DNA of 64,000 nt. It comes from VAXT01 sp963794605 (GTDB taxonomy: Bacteria > Actinomycetota > Thermoleophilia > Gaiellales > Gaiellaceae). Every line of letters starts with the position of its first letter. Within the stretch, counting starts at the first letter, position 1. A program made the translations under genes and the position numbers. The notes beneath the pieces are model-generated. The model was not told the DNA's origin. It worked only from the letters and a program-made list of their open reading frames with translations, and searched no databases. This document shows, one piece after another, positions 17,499-26,062 of the stretch. Where the stretch lies: positions 806,001 through 870,000 of the forward strand of contig CAWCEN010000002.1 in the NCBI GenBank assembly GCA_963794605.1, given 5' to 3'.

Positions 17499-20400
17499 TC
17501 CCCGAGCCGCTCGAGGACGAACACGTCCTGGTTGTTCTCGTTGCGGCCGGGAGCGAACCGGGCGACTCGCCACTTCGGCCGGACCTGCTCCTCCAGCCAC
17601 TCCGGTGTCATGTAGGCCATGCCCCATTCCGGATTGACGAGCCCCCAGTCGCCCTCGTTTCCGAACACCGCCACGAAGCAGAAGCCCGTCGAGTCGAGGG
17701 CGTCTCGGATCGAGCTCAGCTCCGGCGGCGCATGACGCCTCGAAGCGGTGGGAACGCCGTACCTTCGGTAGTGCGCGACGGTCTGGCGGCCGTGCGTCGT
17801 CAGCACGAGGCGGCCTCCCGGGCGGATCAGCCGGCGCATCTCGTCCAACCACCTCAACGCGGCGCCCGCTGAGAAGTGGGACCAGATAGAGATCGCGAAG
17901 ACGAAGTCGAACGAGGCGTCGCCGTAGGGGAGAGGCGGCTCGACCGGACTGACGTCGAACGCGATTCCCGGCAGGTTCTCCTGCGCCCAGGCGATCGACG
18001 ACTCGATGGGGTCGCAGCCCGCCCAGTCGAGGTCCGGGTAAGCGGCGGCCAGGACCCTGACCACTCGACCCGAGGAGCACCCGAAATCAAGCCCGCGCAT
18101 GCCGGCTGCGAGCTCCATGCCGGTACTGGCAAGCGCGTCGACGACCAGGTCCGCGTGATAGGTGGAACCGCCTGCGGCGAGCGGCCCCCTGCCCTGCAGG
18201 TGGACCTCGTCAGGAGGCAGGGCCTGGGTGAGCCCGGTCCGCTCGAGGATTCCAGGCACGCCGTAATGCACGCCCAAAGCGAGGGCGAGCCGCTTGCGCT
18301 CGATGGCCGGCTCCGGCTCGGCCCAGACGTCGCGGATCGGCTTCGGCTCAGCCGGCACGCCTGGGGTCGTCGAGCCCTCGACGCTCGACTGGTCACCGGC
18401 GATGCGCCGCTCGAGCTCCGAGAGGTCGCGCTCTGCGAGCCGGTGGGTGAGAAGCTCCGTGACCGGAGCGGCGAGATCGCCCTGCGGACTCGCTGTGGCC
18501 GTCTGCGCGAGTGAGTGGGCGGCGACGGTCGGCACGCCGGTCGGCCCCGGCTCCCCGCGCGGGTCGTCGAGAAAGTCGTGCAGCGCCTGCTCGAGCTCGA
18601 TCCCGGCGCGGTCCCAGGTCCGGCTCTCGACGAAATCATCGGCGCGACGCGCCATCTCGGCCGCATGCGAAGGGTCGTCGAGCACCCGTTCGACGGCCTC
18701 GGCGATCGAGGTGGCATCGGGTGCCGCGAGCATGACGAGATCGCCCGACTCACCCAGCAGCGAGCTGACGTTCTCGCCGTTCAGCTCGACCACCGGTAGG
18801 CCGCTGGCCATCATTTCCTGTGTCACGAGCGAGAGGTTCGTCAGCGAGAAGACGAGCCCTACACTCGCGTGGCGATAGAGGGCCGCCAGCTCGGCAGGGG
18901 GAACGACCCCGATGTTCTCGGCCGGGAAGGGGACGGTCATCGGCAGGTTGGAGCCGTAGAGGACGATCCGCAGGTCGGGCCGGCGCTCGAAGAGCGTCGA
19001 CAGCCCGGCGAAGGCGAGCTCGACGCCGCGCCGGTGCGTCTCACCCCGCGCGTAGACCGCGACGACACCCGGTTTGCGGCCCTCGGGCCCGGCGAACGTA
19101 TACGTGTCGGTGTTCGTGCCGCACACGATCTCGGCCACCTCCAGGCCGTATGTGTCGTGGAGAAGTCCCGCCAGCCAGGGTGTGTACGCAACGCAGCGGA
19201 AGCCCATCCGGTACGTCTCCTCGGCCCAGATCCGTTCCGCAGACGTGGGGAAGAACTCCGGCTCATGGTCCTGCACGAGGTACACCTTCTCCCGCACTCC
19301 AGGCAGGTCGCGCACGGGATACGCGGTCCACCAGTTCGTCGCGAACACGACATCGGCCGAGTGGAAGTCGTCTAGCCCCACGAAGACCTGGGCCTCGATC
19401 GACGAGAAGTGCTCACGCACCTGTGCGCGAAGCTCGTGGCCTCGCATCTGGTTCTGGTACAGCGGATCGAAGACGTAGACCGCGCACGTGTGGCCGCGCG
19501 ACTCCAGTTGCCGGATCAGCTCGAAGACCACGGAATGCCCACCCGATCCGATGCCCCACGGCGGGACGACCCAGGCGATCGTCATCGGACCGACCTGTCT
19601 CCCGGCATGTGGCTCGAGCGCGATCGGCTTCGGCGGGTGGGCCTTGCGTACGAAGTCCCAGACCCAGTCCGTCGTCACGTGGACATTCTCGTTCGTTGCG
19701 AGCAGCGGGCTCGGCGGCACGTCGACGGGGTCGAAGGTCGCGCGGCCCTCGAGAGAGAGCCGCCCGCGGGCCCACGACGGGAGGCGGTCGGCCCGGGAGC
19801 CGAGCGCGGCGCCGACGAGCCTCGCCGAGTGGTGCCGGCGCGAGAAGTTGAGTGCGCGCCGCATGTCTGTTCCGTTCACGCCCTGGCGCTCGAGCCACCG
19901 GCGGTCCTCGCGCGTCAGCGCCCGAACCGTGCGCACGATGTGCCGGGGCTTCGCAGGCTCCCTGTGGTCGAGCACCTCGCGCAGCCCGCGGTACTCGTCG
20001 AAGTACCGGCGCAGGAACTGGCGCGGTGGAAAATGATGCGAGTGCAGGACGACCGCGTCGGGGTGGAAGACCTTCGCGTAGCCGGCCTCGATCAACTCTC
20101 GTCCGAGTAGCTGATCCTCGGCGTACGGCACCGGCCGGAAGGGCACCCGCTCCCACGCCTCGCGGGCGAGCATGAAGTTGACGCTGGAGAGGAACGTCAG
20201 CTTGCCCGGCTCCGCCCGGTAGGCGGCGAGTCCCTTCGGGGAGCGGTCGAGGCGCTGTAGGTCGATCGACACGCCCGAGCCCCAGTTCGCGAAGTGGCGT
20301 TTCATCTCGGCCTTGATCACGTGGCTCGCGTCCTCGCGAGCGACGTGCGGCCCGAAGACCGCTGCTACGTCCTCGGCCTGCTCGAAGCCCTCCAGGAGCG

Positions 20401-20701
20401 CGGCGAGCCAGCGTTCGTGGGCCGGCGTCGCGTCCTGAGTGAGAAACGCGACGCGCTCACCCTTCGCGAGCTCCATCATCAGGTTGCGCGTGCCGCCGTG
20501 CGAGAACTCCGACTTCGGGATCTCGTGGACGCGGGCACCGTGACGGCCCGCGATCTCGAGCGAGCCGTCGGTCGACCCGGAATCGACCACCAGCAGCTCG
20601 ACCTCGGCCTCGACCTCCTGCGCTCGGACGGCCGCCAGCACCTCGTCGAGGTACTCGGACCCGTTCAGGACGGGGATCGCAACGGTGACGAGGCGGGCCA
20701 T
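17495..20701 (-). CDS. Trifunctional GT2-GT4-methyltransferase fusion, 1068 aa
   Basis: Three enzyme domains are read in one frame. Residues 1-300 are a rhamnosyltransferase-like GT2 (VAIPVLNGSEY, VVDSGSTDGS at 39-47, FLTQDATP, PYAEDQLLGREL at 192-203). Residues 370-715 are a WsaF-like GT4 (IAWVVPPWGIGSGGHSVVF, LVQDHEPEFFP, VVAVYARGETHRRG, SLTNLSLVTQEMMASGLPVV). Residues 860-1068 are a class I methyltransferase (LDFGCSSGRV at 871-880, FVFAISIWSHFS, GGRLVLTTHG). An acidic, Ala-rich linker spans about 715-800. It could add two sugars and a methyl group sequentially. ATG 20701 follows directly after the upstream TAG, and it is the last gene of the nine-gene operon. Domain calls are firm; acceptors are unknown. 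Confidence 0.9.
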   Translation of the reverse strand: MARLVTVAIPVLNGSEYLDEVLAAVRAQEVEAEVELLVVDSGSTDGSLEIAGRHGARVHEIPKSEFSHGGTRNLMMELAKGERVAFLTQDATPAHERWLAALLEGFEQAEDVAAVFGPHVAREDASHVIKAEMKRHFANWGSGVSIDLQRLDRSPKGLAAYRAEPGKLTFLSSVNFMLAREAWERVPFRPVPYAEDQLLGRELIEAGYAKVFHPDAVVLHSHHFPPRQFLRRYFDEYRGLREVLDHREPAKPRHIVRTVRALTREDRRWLERQGVNGTDMRRALNFSRRHHSARLVGAALGSRADRLPSWARGRLSLEGRATFDPVDVPPSPLLATNENVHVTTDWVWDFVRKAHPPKPIALEPHAGRQVGPMTIAWVVPPWGIGSGGHSVVFELIRQLESRGHTCAVYVFDPLYQNQMRGHELRAQVREHFSSIEAQVFVGLDDFHSADVVFATNWWTAYPVRDLPGVREKVYLVQDHEPEFFPTSAERIWAEETYRMGFRCVAYTPWLAGLLHDTYGLEVAEIVCGTNTDTYTFAGPEGRKPGVVAVYARGETHRRGVELAFAGLSTLFERRPDLRIVLYGSNLPMTVPFPAENIGVVPPAELAALYRHASVGLVFSLTNLSLVTQEMMASGLPVVELNGENVSSLLGESGDLVMLAAPDATSIAEAVERVLDDPSHAAEMARRADDFVESRTWDRAGIELEQALHDFLDDPRGEPGPTGVPTVAAHSLAQTATASPQGDLAAPVTELLTHRLAERDLSELERRIAGDQSSVEGSTTPGVPAEPKPIRDVWAEPEPAIERKRLALALGVHYGVPGILERTGLTQALPPDEVHLQGRGPLAAGGSTYHADLVVDALASTGMELAAGMRGLDFGCSSGRVVRVLAAAYPDLDWAGCDPIESSIAWAQENLPGIAFDVSPVEPPLPYGDASFDFVFAISIWSHFSAGAALRWLDEMRRLIRPGGRLVLTTHGRQTVAHYRRYGVPTASRRHAPPELSSIRDALDSTGFCFVAVFGNEGDWGLVNPEWGMAYMTPEWLEEQVRPKWRVARFAPGRNENNQDVFVLERLGD

Positions 20702-20992
20702 CTAGCGAGAGCCCGGTCGTGCGGCCACGAACCGGCGGAAGCGCCGTCCCAGCTCGGGAACCTGCCGGAAGAACCAGACTCCGCTGCGGAGCGGCGCGGT
20801 CAGGCGCCAGGAGTGCGAGTAGACGAGGTGGTGGTACGCATTCCGGTAGTGCTCGAGCTCGCGCTCTGCCGAGACTCGTCGCTGGAGCTCCGCCCAGAGC
20901 TCGTTTCGCTCCTTGAGCGCCTCCTCGAGGGCGGCCTCGGCGCGTGTCGCCCGCTCCTCCGGGCTCACGGGGTCTTTCTTCTCCTGCTTCAC
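20702..20992 (-). CDS. Small coiled-coil protein of the polysaccharide operon
   Basis: This 96-residue, highly charged protein has a heptad-like stretch (EERATRAEAALEEALKERNE) and a conserved tail HSWRLTAPLRSGVWFFRQVP. The SWRxTxPLR motif also ends the methyltransferase at 16500 and is frequent at the C-termini of glycan-locus enzymes. GTG 20992 overlaps the permease stop by 4 nt and its stop abuts the next ATG, so it is tightly coupled to both. A scaffold or chain-length role is plausible but unproven. Confidence 0.7.
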   Translation of the reverse strand: MKQEKKDPVSPEERATRAEAALEEALKERNELWAELQRRVSAERELEHYRNAYHHLVYSHSWRLTAPLRSGVWFFRQVPELGRRFRRFVAARPGSR

Positions 20993-21819
20993 AGGTTCTC
21001 CGCGAGCCGCGGCGCCGCGCGCCGGTACACGAGCGTGCTGACCGCGATCAACAGCACGAAGATGCCCAGCGGGACGAGTAGCCTCCAGGCGCCCCCGATC
21101 GCGGTCGCCGCCGACGGGACCGGAGCGCCGATCAGCGAGTGGCGAGCCTCCTGGATCGCGACCGCGAGCGGGTTGAACATGACGAGCTCCCGGGCCCGGT
21201 CTGGCACGAATGCGATCGTGTAGATGATCGGCGTCCCCCAGAAGAGAAGCTGCGTCACCACTTCCCAGATGGGGGCCATGTCCCGCAAGGGCACGTAGAG
21301 AACGGAGATGAGCAGCGCGAAGGCGGTCGCGAAGACGAGGACGCCGGCCACGATCGGGATCAGCAGCAGCCAGGAGGGCGTAACCGGGACGTCGTCGACG
21401 ACGGCGAGCACGAGCACGACGACCAGGCCCAGGACGAGGTTGGCCGCCGCGGTCAGGGAGATCGCGACCGGGATCGCCGCGCGTGGAAACGAGACCTTCC
21501 GAAGCAGGCTTTCGCGCTGGACGAAGCTCGGCAGCGCGGCTCCCGTCGCGTCCGCGAAGAAGCTCCAGAGCACGATCCCGAGCATGAGCATGACCGCGTA
21601 GTGCGGCACGTCACCTCCGAAGCGGAAGATCTTCGTGAAGACCGTGTAGAGGATCGCGAACAGGATCAGCGGCCGCAGGAGCGACCAGACATACCCGAGG
21701 ACGGAGCCGAAGTAGCGAAGCTTGAACTCCGTCGCGGTCAGTGCGGAGGTGACGTAGAAGAGGTGTGTGAGGCTTCCCTCCGTAGGCCGATCGGCGCGGG
21801 CGACGGCTGCCATCGTCAA
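20989..21819 (-). CDS. wzm: ABC-2 type polysaccharide exporter permease
   Basis: This 276-residue protein has six hydrophobic helices and the ABC-2 family layout: amphipathic N-terminal LTATEFKLRYFGSVLGYVWS before helix 1, and PLRDMAPIWEVVTQLLFWGTPIIYT before the last helices. NPLAVAIQEARHSLIG is the common C-terminal block. It exports lipid-linked polysaccharide together with the ATPase encoded upstream, whose gene it overlaps by 4 nt. It could equally be named TagG-like for a teichoic-acid-type polymer. Confidence 0.92.
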   Translation of the reverse strand: MTMAAVARADRPTEGSLTHLFYVTSALTATEFKLRYFGSVLGYVWSLLRPLILFAILYTVFTKIFRFGGDVPHYAVMLMLGIVLWSFFADATGAALPSFVQRESLLRKVSFPRAAIPVAISLTAAANLVLGLVVVLVLAVVDDVPVTPSWLLLIPIVAGVLVFATAFALLISVLYVPLRDMAPIWEVVTQLLFWGTPIIYTIAFVPDRARELVMFNPLAVAIQEARHSLIGAPVPSAATAIGGAWRLLVPLGIFVLLIAVSTLVYRRAAPRLAENL

Positions 21820-23045
21820 GCAGTCTGAGCCTCGGCCGAGAGCTGAGCGCGCTCGACCGTCGAGGAGTGTGGGAGGTCGACGATCCCGCCGGTGTAACGC
21901 TCACCGCGGACGATGAAGCTGAGCATGTCCTCCCGCCAGTCGGCGAAGCGCGTACCGTCACGGTGCGCGACCGCAGGGGACGCTGTGTGCCGTCCGTCGG
22001 CGAGGAGCGGCTCGAACGTCACCGCGTAGGTCACCTCGTCTCCAGCTTCGAAGCGGCCGGTCTGGAGTCCGTCGTACATCGTGTTCGTGACGAAGGCGTG
22101 GTCGCCGCGCTCGTTCTTGAAGATGACTCCGAAGATCGGGTCGACGATTGCCTCGTTGAAGCGGATGCGCGTGCGGAACACCGCTTCCCGGCCCTGTCGC
22201 AGGACGTCCTGGCGGCCGGTTGCGTCTTCGAGCCAGCACTCGAGGATCTCCGCAGACCGGTCGCCCCAGCGCCGATGCTCGCCTTCCTCTTCCATCGGGG
22301 CCTCTGCCTGCTCCTCGGCGAGGTTGTGCTCACGGTAGACCTGGGTCACGTCGCGCGGATCGCCGACCGCCGCTACTTCTCCGCGCTCCAGCAATAGGGC
22401 GCGGTCGCAGAATCGCTCGACCGCCGAGAGGTCGTGCGTGACGAAGACGACTGTCCGCTCCTCTCGCTTAAGGCGGCGGAAGGTGTCGAAGCACTTCTCC
22501 TGGAAGCGGGCGTCGCCGACCGCAAGCACTTCGTCGACCAGGTACAGGTCCGCATGCGCCTGGATCGCCGCAGCGAATCCGAGCCGCACGTACATGCCCG
22601 AGGAGTAGTTCTTCAGCTTCAGGTCGACGAACTCCTCGAGCTCGGCAAACCGGATAATGTCGTCGAATCGCGCGCGAGCCTGGGACGGCGAGATGCCGAG
22701 CAGTGCGGCATTGATGACGACGTTGTCGAGCGCGGTCAGCTCGGCGTTGAAGCCGACGCCCAGCTCGATGAAGGGAGAGATGCGCCCGGAGACGTCGATC
22801 GTTCCACGGGTTGGCTCGTAGATTCCGGCTACGCACTTCAGCAGCGAGCTCTTGCCGGATCCGTTTCGTCCGATCACGCCGAAGAACTCGCCTTTGTCGA
22901 CCTCGAACGAGACGTTGCGGAGAGCGTTGAGCGTCGTGGCTGCACGCGACCGGCGCGGGTGGAGGGCTCGCTGCTTCAACGTGGACGGCCTGTCATGCGG
23001 CAGGCGAAACGTTTTCCAAACGTCGCTACAGACGAGTGTCTTCAC
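21816..23045 (-). CDS. wzt: ABC polysaccharide exporter ATPase with C-terminal Wzt-type domain
   Basis: The protein has 409 residues. The start at GTG 23045 is chosen because TACGGT (23059-23054) is 14 nt upstream; an ORF from 23108 would add an unrelated leader. Walker A is GRNGSGKSS (about 59-67), the signature is NYSSGMYVRLGFA, Walker B is LYLVDEVLAVGD, and the H-loop is FVTHD. Residues after about 275 form a sheet-rich extension (ILECWLEDATGR, FGVIFKNERGDHAFVTNT) matching the Wzt C-terminal carbohydrate-binding domain. In E. coli O8/O9a, Wzt with such a domain recognises a terminally modified glycan. Here that would fit the methyltransferase domains in the locus. Confidence 0.9.
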   Translation of the reverse strand: MKTLVCSDVWKTFRLPHDRPSTLKQRALHPRRSRAATTLNALRNVSFEVDKGEFFGVIGRNGSGKSSLLKCVAGIYEPTRGTIDVSGRISPFIELGVGFNAELTALDNVVINAALLGISPSQARARFDDIIRFAELEEFVDLKLKNYSSGMYVRLGFAAAIQAHADLYLVDEVLAVGDARFQEKCFDTFRRLKREERTVVFVTHDLSAVERFCDRALLLERGEVAAVGDPRDVTQVYREHNLAEEQAEAPMEEEGEHRRWGDRSAEILECWLEDATGRQDVLRQGREAVFRTRIRFNEAIVDPIFGVIFKNERGDHAFVTNTMYDGLQTGRFEAGDEVTYAVTFEPLLADGRHTASPAVAHRDGTRFADWREDMLSFIVRGERYTGGIVDLPHSSTVERAQLSAEAQTA

Positions 23046-23061
23046 GGCGGAAAACCGTACC

Positions 23062-24270
23062 TCAGCCCCGCGGGAGCCATCGCTCGACCTCGGCCGTGGG
23101 CAGGACATCGCCCCGGGCCCGGAGTGCGCTCGGCAGGCCGCGTAAGAAGCCGCCGAACGCGCGAGCGCGACGGCGGAGGTAAGTCGTCGTCGGGCGCTCT
23201 CCGGCGCGAAGGCGGCGGACGATGTCGCGTCTGACGTGCAGGCCGGTTACCCGCAGGGACTCGCCTATTGCGCCGAGTGCGTACGTCGGAGGCGCGTTCT
23301 TGACGGAGACGAGGAGTCGGTTGCGCTCGACGTGGTAGTCGAAGAGCGCCGAGCCGACGACCGAGGTCGCCGCGTGCGCGTGTCGTACGACCGAGCCGGG
23401 GACGTACATGTAGCGCCAGCCGTGCGCGCGCCCTCGCCAGGCGAGGTCGAGGTCCTCGTAGTAGGCGAACAGCCTCGGGTCGAAGAGCCCGACCTGGTCG
23501 AGGTACTCCCGGCGCAGGAGGACGCTCGTTCCGGACCAGGCGAAGACCTCCTCAGGCACCTCGAACTGCCCGGTGTCTCGCTGGAGGAATCCACGGTCGG
23601 CCGCATGGCCACGCGGCAGGAGGATCGATCCGACGTTGTTGACGACGTCGAACGGCTCGCCGGCGAGCGCGACCTCCCTCCAGTCGTCGAGGAGAAGCTC
23701 GGCACGCCTGTCCGGGCTCTCGGGGATCCAGAGAGTCGCGTTCGTTTCGCTACGACGATAGGGAGGGCCGGCTGCGGGGTCGAAATCGGGGTCGAGCCAA
23801 CCATCGGGGAACAGCGTGTCGCGCCAGCGATCCTCGCCGGCGACTCGCACGCCGCGCAGGGTGATCGGCCCTTCCAGGCGGTGCTCGAGGTAGCGCGCCG
23901 CAAAGAGCACCTTCGAAGTAGCGGCGCCCAGGTCGGGCTCCGCTTCGAGAGCGCTCACGAGCGGGCAGAGCCAGTCTCGCTCGACGAACGCATCGTTGTT
24001 GAGGAGCGCCACGTACTCGACCGCTCCAAGGTCGGCGAGCGCGAGGTTGTTGCCGGCCGCAAAGCCGAGGTTGCGGTCTGCACGGAGCACGCGCGCCTGT
24101 GCATGGGCGTCGACGGCACGCTCGACGCTGCCGTCGCTCGACGCGTTGTCGACGATCACGAGGTCGAGCAGTTCGGGCGGCCAGTCGACCTTCGCCAGCT
24201 GGTCGAGGCAGCGGCCGAGAAGCGAGCCTCCGTCACGGGTGACGACGACGACGCGGATGAGGGGCGTCAC
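23062..24270 (-). CDS. Glycosyltransferase family 2 (rhamnosyltransferase-like)
   Basis: This 402-residue GT-A enzyme has VVVVTRDGGSLLGRCLDQLA, VIVDNASSDGSVE, NLGFAAGNNLAL, LLNNDAFVERDWL with the metal-site aspartate, and FAYYEDLDLAWRGRAHGWR, the acidic catalytic block of WbbL/RfbF-type rhamnosyltransferases. The C-terminal 80 residues are basic. It overlaps the preceding GT2 gene by 4 nt and stops 16 nt before the exporter ATPase start. Donor probably a deoxyhexose nucleotide, an inference from family. Confidence 0.9.
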   Translation of the reverse strand: MTPLIRVVVVTRDGGSLLGRCLDQLAKVDWPPELLDLVIVDNASSDGSVERAVDAHAQARVLRADRNLGFAAGNNLALADLGAVEYVALLNNDAFVERDWLCPLVSALEAEPDLGAATSKVLFAARYLEHRLEGPITLRGVRVAGEDRWRDTLFPDGWLDPDFDPAAGPPYRRSETNATLWIPESPDRRAELLLDDWREVALAGEPFDVVNNVGSILLPRGHAADRGFLQRDTGQFEVPEEVFAWSGTSVLLRREYLDQVGLFDPRLFAYYEDLDLAWRGRAHGWRYMYVPGSVVRHAHAATSVVGSALFDYHVERNRLLVSVKNAPPTYALGAIGESLRVTGLHVRRDIVRRLRAGERPTTTYLRRRARAFGGFLRGLPSALRARGDVLPTAEVERWLPRG

Positions 24271-25019
24271 AGCGCGCGCAGTCGCTCGGGATGCTTGCGC
24301 ACGAAGCGCAGAATGCCGCGCCAGTGCCAGAGCGTCAGCCTCGTCAGAAACTTGCGGTCGGTGGTGGCCGCGTGTGCGTGAGTGATGACGGCACCAGGGA
24401 CGTACCAGCGCTCCCAGGCGGCCTTGGCCGCCCGATAGCAGAGGTCGATGTCCTCGCCGTAGAGTCGGAAGCCGGGGTCGAAACCGCCAAGCTCATCGAG
24501 CATCTCGCGGCGCAGCAGGAGGAACGCTCCGAGCATCCAGTCCGACGGGACAGGCTCTGTTGGCCGCTCGTCGAGCAGATAGTGGTCGACCTGACGAGAC
24601 TGGGGGCGGAGGATCGCGCGGAGCGGCGTACGTCTCACGATCGTTCCACGCACGGTCGGAAACCTGCGACGCGACGGCTGCCAGCGGCCGTCTGGAAACA
24701 CGAGTTGCGGACCGACGACGCCCGCGCGAGGGTGCGCCTCTGCGAAATCGCGCAGCAGCTCGACCGCTCCCGGTCGTGGCTCCGTGTCCGGGTTCGCGAC
24801 GACTACGAACGGCGCACTCGTTTCAGCGATGCCTGTATTCGCGTTCGCTGCGAAGCCGACCGCCTGCTCGTTGACCAGCACTCGCGCGTCGACCTGCGGA
24901 GGCGGCGGGTTCGCAACGACGACGAGCTCGTCGACCTCGGGCGTGAGCGCTGCGAGGCATCGGTCGAGCCCGGGATGAGGGCTATGCGTGACCACGACCG
25001 CGGCGACGTCCGTGCTCAC
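24267..25019 (-). CDS. Glycosyltransferase family 2
   Basis: This 250-residue GT-A enzyme has VVVTHSPHPGLDRCLAAL, VVANPPPPQV in place of the more usual VDNxSxD block, NTGIAETSAPFVVVANPDTE with the DxD-like NPD, and GFDPGFRLYGEDIDLCYRA as the ED catalytic block. It is a compact single-domain member. Start and stop overlap neighbours by 4 nt each, placing it firmly in the operon. Confidence 0.88.
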   Translation of the reverse strand: MSTDVAAVVVTHSPHPGLDRCLAALTPEVDELVVVANPPPPQVDARVLVNEQAVGFAANANTGIAETSAPFVVVANPDTEPRPGAVELLRDFAEAHPRAGVVGPQLVFPDGRWQPSRRRFPTVRGTIVRRTPLRAILRPQSRQVDHYLLDERPTEPVPSDWMLGAFLLLRREMLDELGGFDPGFRLYGEDIDLCYRAAKAAWERWYVPGAVITHAHAATTDRKFLTRLTLWHWRGILRFVRKHPERLRAL

Positions 25020-26062
25020 AGGAGCTCCCGGTAGACCTCGAGCGTACGGCGCGCGCTCTCTGTCCAGCTGAAGGAGCGAGCACGCTCGAGGCCAGCCGCG
25101 ACGAGGCGCTCCCGATCAGCGAGGGCGCGCTCGATTCCGGCCGCGACAGCAGCCGCATCGCCCGGGGCGACGAGGACAGCGGCGTCGCCGGCGACTTCCG
25201 GCACAGCCCCGGCCGAGGCAGCCACGACGGGAATCCCGGACGCCATCGCCTCGAGCACCGGCAGCCCGAAGCCCTCGTACCGCGACGGGAAGACGAGGCA
25301 GGTCGCCCCGCGGTAGAGCATCGCGAGCTCGTCGCGCTCGACGTGGCCCGTGAACTCGACGCGTTGCTCGAGTCCGAGGCGCCTGACCGCGCTCCGCAGC
25401 TCGTCTCCACCGCGCTTCTCGGCGCCGACCAGGACGAGATTCAGTTCGCCGTCGAGAAGCGCCAGCGCCTCGACCGCAGAGAGCGGATCCTTCCGCGGCT
25501 GGATGCCGCCGACGAACAGGACGTACGGAGCACGCTCGGGGGCCCCACCGTTCGGATGGAAGACGGGGTCGACCGCATTCGGCGTGACGACGATTCGCTC
25601 CTCGACCACCCCATACCGCTCGACGAGGTCCTCCTTCGTTCGCCTCGAGACCGTGAGCACCCGGTCGGCGCGCCGAGCCGAGCGCGGCACCATCGTGCGA
25701 AAGAAGAACCGATCTCGCGGCTCCATCAGCCCGGGGTCGTGCTCGAATGAGAGGTCGTGCACCGTGACGACGGACGCGCCGCGATACGCCGGCGGGATGA
25801 CGTAGTTGAAGTGGCCCAAGTCGGGCCGCAGGCGGCGGAGAACGCGCGGGAGGCCGACCGCCATGCGTGCGACCTGGCTCCGTGCCGGCAGATCGACCGC
25901 CTCGACTCCGTCCGGCACGAGGTCGGGCCGGCGCGTCACTGCGGCGAGGCGCTCGCGGTCTGCGAGCGGCGCCAGCTCTCTGAGCAGATTCGCGATGTAC
26001 GTCTCGTCGCCGGTCCGGCGGCGGCCGAGGACATCCGCGTCGATCGCAACAAGCGGATTCAC
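25016..26062 (-). CDS. Glycosyltransferase family 4
   Basis: This 348-residue GT-B enzyme has N-terminal AIDADVLGRRRTGDETYIAN and RPDLGHFNYVIPP. The donor domain shows VLFVGGIQPRKDPLSAVEAL and CLVFPSRYEGFGLPVLEAMA with the E-x7-E motif, then GDAAVLVAPGDAAAVAAGI. It overlaps genes on both sides by 4 nt. It is closely similar in build to the two GT4 genes upstream in the operon, suggesting local duplication. Confidence 0.9.
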   Translation of the reverse strand: MNPLVAIDADVLGRRRTGDETYIANLLRELAPLADRERLAAVTRRPDLVPDGVEAVDLPARSQVARMAVGLPRVLRRLRPDLGHFNYVIPPAYRGASVVTVHDLSFEHDPGLMEPRDRFFFRTMVPRSARRADRVLTVSRRTKEDLVERYGVVEERIVVTPNAVDPVFHPNGGAPERAPYVLFVGGIQPRKDPLSAVEALALLDGELNLVLVGAEKRGGDELRSAVRRLGLEQRVEFTGHVERDELAMLYRGATCLVFPSRYEGFGLPVLEAMASGIPVVAASAGAVPEVAGDAAVLVAPGDAAAVAAGIERALADRERLVAAGLERARSFSWTESARRTLEVYRELL

